In this document: piece by piece, positions 14,956 to 22,185 of the stretch | Position numbering within the stretch: position 1 is the stretch's first letter | Layout of the letters: every line of letters starts with the position of its first letter | Origin: DASXMT01 sp963781305 | GTDB lineage: Bacteria; Actinomycetota; Acidimicrobiia; Acidimicrobiales; RAAP-2 | Direction of reading: 5' to 3' | Assembly: GCA_963781305.1 (NCBI GenBank) | Contig: CAWAFL010000014.1 | Span: forward strand, 744,001 to 808,000 | Length of the DNA: 64,000 nt | Notes under the pieces: model-generated | Databases searched by the model: none | What the model was told of the DNA's origin: nothing | Seen by the model: only the letters and a program-made list of their open reading frames with translations | Made by a program: the position numbers and the translations under genes

Positions 14956-17298
14956 ATGTCAGTGTTCGGTCGTCTTCGGCGAATTCGTCGATTTGCGGTC
15001 CTTGTGTTGGTGTTTGCCCCCATGATTGGGATGGCGACACAAATTGGGACATCACTGCCCAGTAGCGCGGCCCCGTCGCTTGCGCCTGGCAACTTGCTCG
15101 TTGCCACGAGCGTGTATCAGAACGACCCGAACATCGTTGCCAATTCCACCCAGCTACCGCCGGGGTGCAGCAGCGCCGCCAACGCTCCCGACCCGTGCGC
15201 GACGGCAGTGACGGACGGTGATTACCCACAAGTCTTCAACAACGTAACGGTCGACCCGAGCTTCGGCGTCACCTCGAAGGTCCTGCTGAACCAGCTCACG
15301 CCGTTGGGCACACCGGTAAGCACGGTTGAAGTGCCGAACAGCACTGATCCAGGAGTGGGCGCGGGAACCGATCAGATGGTGACGAGCTTCTCTTCGAAGT
15401 CCGAGCTCGCGCTCAACCTTTCGACTGATGGCAAGTACGTCACCTTCATGGGTTACAACGCGCCGGTCGGCACCCCTGACGCTTCGAACGCCAATACTCC
15501 GGGGGCCATTGACCCCACTTCCGCCGATCCCGGCTCGAACTACCGGACGGTGAGCCAACTCGGCCAAGACGGTGCATTTCACTTCACTGACACCAATGCC
15601 TTCTCGGGTGACAACGGTCGGGCCGCGATCTTGAACGACGAGCCGGGTGCCGGCCTCCTCTACGCGGCGGGCAACGCTGGTGACGGGGCAAACCCTGAGC
15701 CGGCTGGCGTGGTTACCGGTGCGGGTGCGCAGCTCATCCAGCCCTCGACCTCCCCGGAGTCGGCGCAGACTCCTGGCCAGCCGACTCCGGTTGGTAGCTT
15801 CAACATCCCCCAACTCGGTGATGCGGCGGACAAACTGGCCAAGGACAACAACTACCGAGGCATGACCGTCTACAACAACGTCCTGTACTACTCGAAGGGC
15901 AGCGGGAGTAACGGCGTCAATACCGTCTACTTCGTCGATACCACGGGCAAGGCGTGCCCGAGCGGCATCGGCCTGCCCGAACCAGGCGCGGCGCTGCCTA
16001 CTTCGTCGGCGTTCTCATACGTTGCCAATCTCGGTGGGGCCAAGCCGGGAAAGACGCCGATCCCGGGCCTCACGCCAGAGAACATGTGCATTCTGCAGGG
16101 ATTCCCGACCGCATTGGCAACTGGGGCCACGGACGCGAGCGACTATCCCTTCGGCATCTGGTTCGCCAATTCGTCGACCGTATACATCGCCGACGAAGGG
16201 AGTGGTGACAACGCGAACCCGACGGCGACAGCCACATCCAACGGCCTCTATAGTGCCGCCGCCGCTTCGACCACCGCTGGCTTGCAGAAGTGGGTATTCG
16301 ATCCGTCAACCAAACAATGGGACCTTGCCTACACCCTCCAGTCGGATCTCAACCTCGGCCAGCCCTACACCGTGCCCGGCTACCCCACCGGTGAGAACAC
16401 CGGGCCAGGCGGATCCGGATTGCCGTGGGCGCCGGCAACAGACGGCCTGCGCAACATCACCGGCCAGGTCAACTCGAACGGTACGGTGACGATCTGGGCC
16501 GAGACCTCGACCGTGAGCGGTGGCGGTGATCAGGGTGCCGACCCGAACGAACTCGTGTCGATCAACGACAAGCTCGATGCCACGACGCCTCCGATCGGCG
16601 AGAACTTCCAAACCGTCGTGCCACCGACGAACATGACCGTCGTGCGTGGCGTCTCCTTCACGCCGGGCACCAACGCCTCGCTTGCGAGGAACGTCACCTG
16701 CACCGGGACCTACAGCGGCACCACGATTGCCGGGAACGTGACGGTCCCGTCAGGCGGTTCCTGCACGCTCGTCGATGCAACGGTGGGTGGCAACGTCCAG
16801 GTGCAAAGCGGCGGAAGCTTGGTCGACACCGGGTCGACCGTCGGGGGGAGCCTCCAGACCGATGGCGCGGCATCGGTTGACGTTCGTGGCGGGAGTATCC
16901 ACGGGAGCCTGCAAGTGCAAGGTACCTCGGGCGCTCCTGTCATCGGTGACGCCTCGACTGCGAACGACCTCTGCGGAGTGACGGTGAGTGGCAATGTGCA
17001 AGTCCAGGGGAACGGTGCGAGCGCGCCGTTCGACGTTGGCGCAGCACCGGACTGCAATGCCGGGCTCGTCGTGGGGGGCAACCTACAGGTGCAGAACAAT
17101 GCGGGCCCTCTCCTTGTTGGCTCGAGCCCCTCCAAGACCACTGCCAACGGCAACGTGCAAGTCCAGAACAACACCGGTGGAGGGGCCCTCACGAACACCT
17201 CCGCTGGTGGGAATTGTCAGCTACGGACCGATAACCCGGGAATCGTAGGGTCGTCCAACACGGCGAGGGGCAACAACTCATGCAACGCAACGGAGTGA
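14956..17298 (+). CDS. Large exported protein with C-terminal 'GNVQVQ' beta-repeat stalk
   Basis: A 780-residue secreted protein. The N-terminus 'RRIRRFAVLVLVFAPMIGMATQIG...SSAAP' is a signal peptide. Residues up to about 560 resemble a beta-propeller-like lectin or esterase scaffold with many Gly/Asn/Thr ('NNVLYYSKGSGSNGVNTVYFVD', 'FGIWFANSSTVYIADEG') but no catalytic motif I can name. From about 570 on, short repeats of the type 'GNVTVPSGG', 'GGNVQVQSGG', 'GSLQVQG', 'SGNVQVQGNG', 'GGNLQVQNN', 'NGNVQVQNN' suggest a beta-solenoid, as in bactofilin-like and exported actinobacterial proteins. It has several Cys. Base composition looks lower in G+C than flanking genes by eye. Confidence 0.65.
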   Translation: MSVFGRLRRIRRFAVLVLVFAPMIGMATQIGTSLPSSAAPSLAPGNLLVATSVYQNDPNIVANSTQLPPGCSSAANAPDPCATAVTDGDYPQVFNNVTVDPSFGVTSKVLLNQLTPLGTPVSTVEVPNSTDPGVGAGTDQMVTSFSSKSELALNLSTDGKYVTFMGYNAPVGTPDASNANTPGAIDPTSADPGSNYRTVSQLGQDGAFHFTDTNAFSGDNGRAAILNDEPGAGLLYAAGNAGDGANPEPAGVVTGAGAQLIQPSTSPESAQTPGQPTPVGSFNIPQLGDAADKLAKDNNYRGMTVYNNVLYYSKGSGSNGVNTVYFVDTTGKACPSGIGLPEPGAALPTSSAFSYVANLGGAKPGKTPIPGLTPENMCILQGFPTALATGATDASDYPFGIWFANSSTVYIADEGSGDNANPTATATSNGLYSAAAASTTAGLQKWVFDPSTKQWDLAYTLQSDLNLGQPYTVPGYPTGENTGPGGSGLPWAPATDGLRNITGQVNSNGTVTIWAETSTVSGGGDQGADPNELVSINDKLDATTPPIGENFQTVVPPTNMTVVRGVSFTPGTNASLARNVTCTGTYSGTTIAGNVTVPSGGSCTLVDATVGGNVQVQSGGSLVDTGSTVGGSLQTDGAASVDVRGGSIHGSLQVQGTSGAPVIGDASTANDLCGVTVSGNVQVQGNGASAPFDVGAAPDCNAGLVVGGNLQVQNNAGPLLVGSSPSKTTANGNVQVQNNTGGGALTNTSAGGNCQLRTDNPGIVGSSNTARGNNSCNATE

Positions 17299-17338
17299 GC
17301 GGTTAGCGAGGCGTCTCACCCAAGACATTCCCCCCGGG

Positions 17339-17363
17339 CTCCCGGCGATGTGTCGACCGGGAG
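17339..17363 (+). terminator. Candidate hairpin terminator after the large exported protein
   Basis: CTCCCGG (17339-17345) pairs with CCGGGAG (17357-17363), with a further short CGA/TCG pairing inside the loop. It lies about 40 bases after the stop. No T-run follows, as is common in high-GC actinobacteria. Confidence 0.4.
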
Positions 17364-17377
17364 TCTCACGGTCAGGG

Positions 17378-17427
17378 TTGACGCAACCAACTGATTGCTA
17401 TAAAGTCGCAACCGTTCAGTTGCTACT
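17378..17427 (+). promoter_or_regulatory. Promoter and putative ArsR operator of the SRPBCC-ArsR operon
   Basis: TTGACG (17378-17383) and TATAAA (17399-17404), 15 bases apart, form a -35/-10 pair. Directly downstream an inverted repeat spans 17404-17427: nine-base arms AGTCGCAAC and GTTGCTACT with one mismatch around six bases. Overlap with the start point is where an ArsR-type repressor would sit, which fits autoregulation by the second gene of the operon. Confidence 0.55.
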
Positions 17428-17435
17428 TGGGAGCT

Positions 17436-17870
17436 GTGTTGGGTTTTCCTGATCGGATCGAGCGGACCATAGAACTCGCACACCCACCCTCCAAGGTGTG
17501 GGCGGCGCTCACCACGGCTGAAGGGTTGGGCGAGTGGTTCGGCGACGAAGCCACGATCGACCTGCGCCCGGGTGGGGCGGCGCAGCTGAGGTGGGACCGC
17601 GGTCTCACGGTTGAGGTGCGGGTGGAGCTGGTGGAGGAGCCGACTGTGTTCGGGTTCACCTGGCAGCTCCCCAACCTGCCGGAGGACGATCCGCGCTGGA
17701 CCTATGTGGAGTTCACGCTCGAGCCCCGGGGTACGGGCACGCGGCTGAGCGTGGTCGAAACCGGCTTCGCTCAGTTGCCCCAGGATGCCTACCGCGATGA
17801 GTACGACAGCCACGTTCGGGGCTGGGCGAGAGAGCTGGGCGAGCTAGCCGCCTACGTCAATGCCGCCTGA
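17436..17870 (+). CDS. SRPBCC (AHSA1/START-like) domain protein
   Basis: About 144 residues of the SRPBCC hydrophobic-ligand-binding fold: 'IERTIELAHPPSKVWAALTTAEGLGEWFGDEATIDLRPGG' at the N-terminus, 'VEFTLEPRGTGTRLSVVETGF' and 'WARELGELAAYV' at the end. TTG 17427, GTG 17436 and TTG 17439 are all possible starts; the first is upstream of any sensible ribosome-site spacing. It overlaps the ArsR gene by 11 bases. SRPBCC-ArsR pairs are common in actinobacteria, and the SRPBCC partner is usually thought to bind or process the regulated ligand. Confidence 0.82.
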   Translation: MLGFPDRIERTIELAHPPSKVWAALTTAEGLGEWFGDEATIDLRPGGAAQLRWDRGLTVEVRVELVEEPTVFGFTWQLPNLPEDDPRWTYVEFTLEPRGTGTRLSVVETGFAQLPQDAYRDEYDSHVRGWARELGELAAYVNAA

Positions 17871-18195
17871 CATCGAGGCGGTTGCCGAACAGGTCTTCAC
17901 CGCCCTGGCTGACCCAAGCCGGCGGGCAATCCTTGCTGCGCTGGCCTCGGGAGGACCGGCCACGGCCACGGACCTGGCCGGACGCCTGCCTATAACTCGG
18001 CAGGCGATCGCCAAGCACCTGGCGCTCCTGGCTGTGGCCGGCTTGGTCACAGGAGAACAGGGGGAACGGCGCCGGGTGCGCTACCGGCTGCGTTCCGCTC
18101 CAATGCAACTGGCGCAACAGTTCATGGCCGCGCTGGCCCGCGACTGGGACGGCCCTCTGGCGGGCCTGAAGGACCACCTCGACCGAAGCGCCTGA
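17860..18195 (+). CDS. ArsR-family winged-helix regulator
   Basis: A 111-residue regulator with the ArsR fold: 'VFTALADPSRRAILAALASGGPATATDLAGRLPITRQAIAKHLALLAVAGLVTGEQGERRRVRYRLR'. The metal-binding ELCVC-type cysteines of arsenic and cadmium sensors are absent, so it is probably not a metal sensor. The start lies inside the end of the SRPBCC gene, so the pair is translationally coupled. Confidence 0.88.
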   Translation: MPPDIEAVAEQVFTALADPSRRAILAALASGGPATATDLAGRLPITRQAIAKHLALLAVAGLVTGEQGERRRVRYRLRSAPMQLAQQFMAALARDWDGPLAGLKDHLDRSA

Positions 18196-18284
18196 AGGGC
18201 TCCGGCGTCGTCACAGGTAACCACTGGAGCGTCACCGAGAACGAGACCGTGCGCGTGGGCGCGAACCAGAAGGAGGACAACACG

Positions 18285-19004
18285 TTGGAGACTCCCCCGA
18301 TCGTCATGCCGCCGGAGTGGGAGGCCGACCGCCAGCACTCACCGGACCTGGGGAAGGGGCTGACCACCGCAACGACGGCCGCTCTCACGGTGACGCTTGG
18401 GCTGGCCACCACGTGCTGGTTGGCCGCAATCTGGCAGATGAAGGGGATGGACGCGGGGGTGGCGACCAGGCTCGGCTCGTTCGGCTTCTTTATCGGCGTA
18501 TGGACGGCGATGATGGCGGCGATGATGCTTCCGGGCGCGGTCCCGGCCGTCCTCAGACGGGCCCACGCCGGCGCCGGGGTGGGGGCCGTCCCGCTGTTCG
18601 TCGGCTCGTACCTGGCGGTCTGGGTACTGGCAGGCGTGGTGGTCTATGCGCTGTACCGGCCGCACGGGGCGCTGGCCGCCGGCGCGGTTGCGATCGCTGC
18701 AGGTGTGTACGAGTTCACGCCGCTGAAGCAAGCCTTCCGCCGGCGTTGCCGCGACCGAGTCGGTTCTGGATTGGAGTTCGGCCTCTGGTGTGCCGGATCG
18801 AGCGCAGGACTGATGCTGATGCTTGTGGCGGTGGGCGCCATGAGCGTGACCTGGATGTTGGTGGTCGCCGTCATCGTCGGCTCCCAGAAGCTCTTGCCGG
18901 CGAGGGCGGCTATTGATGTGCCGCTGGCGTTGGGGATCATCGGACTTGGTATCTGGATCGTCGTTGCGCCCTCGTCGGTTCCCGGGCTTATGCAGTCGAT
19001 GTGA
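18285..19004 (+). CDS. DUF2182 predicted integral membrane metal-binding protein
   Basis: A 239-residue membrane protein with about six hydrophobic segments. It shows the DUF2182 hallmarks 'WTAMMAAMMLPGAVPAV', 'SYLAVWVLAGVVVYAL', 'AAGVYEFTPLKQAFRRRCRD' and 'LMLMLVAVGAMSVTWMLVVAVIVGSQKLLP'. The family's usual Cys-Cys pair in the middle is 'CAGSSAG' here, so the predicted metal site may be altered. I chose TTG 18285 because AGGAGG lies eight bases upstream at 18271-18276. It is followed by the DUF899 gene. Confidence 0.75.
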   Translation: METPPIVMPPEWEADRQHSPDLGKGLTTATTAALTVTLGLATTCWLAAIWQMKGMDAGVATRLGSFGFFIGVWTAMMAAMMLPGAVPAVLRRAHAGAGVGAVPLFVGSYLAVWVLAGVVVYALYRPHGALAAGAVAIAAGVYEFTPLKQAFRRRCRDRVGSGLEFGLWCAGSSAGLMLMLVAVGAMSVTWMLVVAVIVGSQKLLPARAAIDVPLALGIIGLGIWIVVAPSSVPGLMQSM

Positions 19005-19065
19005 GGACGTCGCCGGTGGAGGTGGGCGCGGAGCTGTGAATCACAAGACACAAAAGGAGAGACAC

Positions 19066-19854
19066 ATGACCAGTCAGAAGACCGGAACACGTGAAGAGTG
19101 GCTGGCGGCCCGGTTGGGGCTGCTCGAGGACGAGAAGGATCTGACGCGACGCAGCGATGAGCTGGCCCAGCGGCGGCGGGAATTGCCCTGGGTCCGGATC
19201 GACCGGGACTATCGTTTCGACACCGACGAGGGCCCGGCGTCCCTGGCCGACTTGTTCGCAGGACGCTCTCAGCTCCTCATCTACCACTTCATGTTCGGCC
19301 CCGACTACACGGCTGGATGCCCCTCCTGTTCTGCGATCGCGGACGGATTTGACGGCTTCGTCGTACACCTCGCCAACCACGACGTCACCCTCGGCGCGGT
19401 CTCGCGGGCGCCACTCAAGAACATCCAGGCGTACAAGAAGCGGATGGGATGGAGTTTTCCATGGTCGTCTTCGTATGGAAGCCAGTTCAACTACGACTTC
19501 CAAGCGGGACTGACGGAGGAGCAGCAGTATTCCGGAGCATCCGAGTACAACTTTCGCGTCTCAGATAGGCGTCCCCCGCCGGGCACCCGCCAGGAGGTGG
19601 AGGAAAGCGAAGGTCGCGAGGGACTCGCAGAGAACCACGCGGCAAGGTGCGGGGTGGACCAGGCCACCTATATGCGAGAGCTCCCGGGCGTGAGCGCCTT
19701 CGTTCTCGAAGACGGCGTCAGCTATCACACGTATTCGGCCTATGCGCGCGGGCTGGACGGACTCTGGGGCATGTACCAGTGGCTCGACCGGGCACCGTTG
19801 GGCCGCGAGCCTGACAATTGGTTCCGCCGCCGCGACGAATACGAGAGTCGGTGA
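19066..19854 (+). CDS. DUF899 thioredoxin-fold protein
   Basis: A 262-residue member of DUF899, a thioredoxin/AhpC-like fold family of unknown reaction. Diagnostic segments are 'LFAGRSQLLIYHFMFGP', 'AGCPSCSAIADGFDG', 'VTLGAVSRAPLKNIQAYKKRMGWSFPWSSSYGSQFNYDF' and 'GVSAFVLEDGVSYHTYSAYARGLDGLWGMYQWLDRAPLGR'. The CPSC motif sits where a redox Cys pair would be. The ATG has AAGGAGA about six bases upstream. It may share a transcript with the DUF2182 gene 61 bases before it. Confidence 0.85.
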   Translation: MTSQKTGTREEWLAARLGLLEDEKDLTRRSDELAQRRRELPWVRIDRDYRFDTDEGPASLADLFAGRSQLLIYHFMFGPDYTAGCPSCSAIADGFDGFVVHLANHDVTLGAVSRAPLKNIQAYKKRMGWSFPWSSSYGSQFNYDFQAGLTEEQQYSGASEYNFRVSDRRPPPGTRQEVEESEGREGLAENHAARCGVDQATYMRELPGVSAFVLEDGVSYHTYSAYARGLDGLWGMYQWLDRAPLGREPDNWFRRRDEYESR

Positions 19855-20252
19855 CGCGTGCCGAAGAAGACGGCCGGGGGGCCGAGCGCCAGGCCACTAT
19901 GGTGAGCTGAGGGGTTGATGAGGGACCTCACGCTAGGGGATGTCGTTGAGCGAACCGTCGAATCCGTTGCTCTCGGTGCGGGGCGAGGCGCGCCTGCTGG
20001 TGGCACCCGACTCCGTGTCCTGGCCGGCACGACCCCCTCGTCAGCTGATCGACGTGAGGTGATGGCAGCGTTTTAGCAATGGCCGGATCAACGCGATGCG
20101 TTGGCATTGCCTCTTGTGGTTCTTCAGTTGTGGCCATACGGTTGGTGCTGGCCACTTGGCGATGCGGCCACGATCCGACAGAGACCGAGTTGCAACCGAC
20201 ATTGGCTCGATCACGCGTTCTTGTTTTCCACCCCTTGGAAGGGATCATTGAA
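19855..20252. other. 398-base gap without a convincing gene
   Basis: Nothing here resembles a known gene. A 52-codon plus-strand frame (19918-20076, 'MRDLTLGDVVERTVESVALG...') has no ribosome binding site or recognisable motif. The frame of the downstream hydrolase also extends back to 20079, but its extra residues look non-coding. The end of the gap carries the hydrolase ribosome binding site GGAAGGGA. Confidence 0.4.
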
Positions 20253-20948
20253 ATGAGCGATCTTCCGAACATCGTCCTTGTCCATGGAGCCTGGGCCGAT
20301 GGCTCCTGCTGGAGTGCTGTCGTGGAGCAACTGCAGGATCACGGGTACAACGTGACCGCCCCGCAGTTCCCGGAGAGCTCGCTCGCCGATGATGTCGCCC
20401 GCCTGCGCCAGGTGTTGCATCGGCAGAAGGGTCCGACGGTAGTCGCCGGCCACTCCTACGGTGGGCAGATCGTGACCGCACTTGGTACCGACGCACCGAA
20501 CGTCGTGGGCTTGGTCTACGTGGCCGCCTTCGGCCTCGATGAGGGTGAATCGATTGGGGCACTGTTGGCACAGGGGCCCCCGACCCCGGCGCTTGCGCAC
20601 CTCGACATCGACGAACAGGGCTTCGCCTGGCTGCCGGAGGACGACTTTGTGACCTACTTCGCGGCCGACGTCGATCCGGCCAAGGCCAAGGTCATGTACG
20701 CCGTTCAGCAGGCCCTGTCTGCGACCACCCTGGGCGACGTCATGGGTATCCCGGCCTGGAAGTCACTGCCCTCTTGGTTCCTCGTCGCCACGAATGATCA
20801 GGCGATCCCACCCGACGCCGAACGCTCGTTTGCGAAGCGTATGGGCGCCACCACGGTCGAAATTGCATCGAGCCACGTTGCCATGGTTTCGCACCCGGAT
20901 GACGTGGTAGCGCTGATCGAGACGGCTGCCAAGGCTGTTTCTGCCTAA
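20253..20948 (+). CDS. Alpha/beta hydrolase (EstC/salicylate-esterase-like)
   Basis: A 231-residue alpha/beta hydrolase. 'IVLVHGAWADGSCWSAVV' forms the oxyanion region, the nucleophile Ser is in 'GHSYGGQIV', and the catalytic His is probably in 'SSHVAMVSHPDDVV'. 'YVAAFGLDEGES' and 'WFLVATNDQAIPPDAERSFAKRMGA' complete the family pattern, which is typical of plant MES-like and actinobacterial esterases. ATG 20253 follows GGAAGGGA by about nine bases. Substrate unknown. Confidence 0.85.
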   Translation: MSDLPNIVLVHGAWADGSCWSAVVEQLQDHGYNVTAPQFPESSLADDVARLRQVLHRQKGPTVVAGHSYGGQIVTALGTDAPNVVGLVYVAAFGLDEGESIGALLAQGPPTPALAHLDIDEQGFAWLPEDDFVTYFAADVDPAKAKVMYAVQQALSATTLGDVMGIPAWKSLPSWFLVATNDQAIPPDAERSFAKRMGATTVEIASSHVAMVSHPDDVVALIETAAKAVSA

Positions 20949-21026
20949 TCTCGCTCTGCCTCATCTCGGCTTCAGCCGGAGAACGCGGACGTCTCGGTTC
21001 TGGTCGTCAAGGCGGTGCCGTGGTCC

Positions 21027-21896
21027 TCAACGTTCGGGTGGTAGCGCTCGGTGAGCCAGCCTTATGGTCCATGACTTTGGCGGGTTCCAGACGTCCCGTT
21101 GTTCGAAGGACCAGGCATAGGTCATGGCACCTTCGCGGGTGCAGTCAAGCAGCCCGGGGGCGCCTAGCTCATAGGCCGACCACTCGCAGAGCTGCTGGAG
21201 CCTCGGAAAGATCACCCCGAAATCCAACCATTGCCCGAAACGAAGCTCGTCGGTCAGATACCAGTTGACATCGTGCGGTAGGGGGTACTGGTCGGGGAGC
21301 ACCCGAGACAGTTGAAGGAAGATTCCGGTCATCCCGAGCCGTGGGTCACCGAGGAACGGGGCCAGAGGGCGAAGCCACCCGAGCGAGATCCGAGGCGCCG
21401 CCACAAGGGCATGGGCGAAAAGGACCCGGCAGAGCACCACGTTCATAAAGAACCGCTCGGAGGCATTTTCCTCCTCGGCCAGATCCCGATGTTCGAGGTA
21501 CGCGGCTACGACGCTCGCGTTGTGGGCGCGATACCAGGCCCGAGCGGTCGGGTACTCAACGAACGACATCCAGTAATCGACCGCCGGCGACGAGGCGGGG
21601 CCGGCAAGGTCGCCAGACAGCGCGACCGCCTCACAGCCGTCGCGCAGGAGGCGCTCATTCACTGCCCGCCACCATGGGCTTCCCGGGCGCTCACTGATTG
21701 GCGACTCGAGAACGCCCCGACGCAGCTGCCAACGCACGAATGACATCGCAGCGCGGCGGTATGGCAGGTGCCGCGAGGGCGAACCGAACGGCCCGTAATA
21801 GGACCGTTCGAGCAGGTCGATCCGAGCACCAGGGTCATCGCGCACCGCCGCAATCTGCTCTTCGGCCCACGTCGCCGCTGTCCTTGCAATCACCAT
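21027..21896 (-). CDS. Conserved hypothetical protein
   Basis: About 289 residues from ATG 21896 (TTG 21959 would add 21). I recognise no domain, but the composition is that of a real cytoplasmic protein, Trp/Tyr/Arg-rich with no signal or membrane segment. Distinctive parts are 'WWRAVNERLLRDGCEAVALSGD', 'VDYWMSFVEYPTARAWYRAHNASVVAAYL', 'SERFFMNVVLCRVLFAHALVAAP' and 'DPRLGMTGIFLQLSRVLPDQYPL'. It may belong to an uncharacterised actinobacterial family. It ends close to the convergent hydrolase gene. Confidence 0.65.
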   Translation of the reverse strand: MVIARTAATWAEEQIAAVRDDPGARIDLLERSYYGPFGSPSRHLPYRRAAMSFVRWQLRRGVLESPISERPGSPWWRAVNERLLRDGCEAVALSGDLAGPASSPAVDYWMSFVEYPTARAWYRAHNASVVAAYLEHRDLAEEENASERFFMNVVLCRVLFAHALVAAPRISLGWLRPLAPFLGDPRLGMTGIFLQLSRVLPDQYPLPHDVNWYLTDELRFGQWLDFGVIFPRLQQLCEWSAYELGAPGLLDCTREGAMTYAWSFEQRDVWNPPKSWTIRLAHRALPPER

Positions 21897-22185
21897 CTCA
21901 CACGCACAGTCCCTTGATGGGAAGGATGCGGCGTTGGGATTGGACGGCACCCGCGACAAGCGGAGAGCTTGCGCTCTTCTCGGTGTCCCTTCACCTGCTT
22001 CGTGCCGTACGTCGCCATCTGGTCGATACCGGTCCTACGGATGAGGCTCCCCAATAGTTCATTCCTATCCGACGCCGCTGTTTTTTCGTCATCGAGGCTC
22101 ATGCACCTCATGGTTCTCCTCGTCCCGGTGCAGGATGTCCGCGGCTGCTGGATGTGTCTCGGTGCTCGAGGCCCGGTGCGGGCGC

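Noticed and set aside
16710..17198. A 162-codon minus-strand frame opposite the solenoid repeats
   Set aside because: Produced by the repeat structure on the other strand; no start signal.
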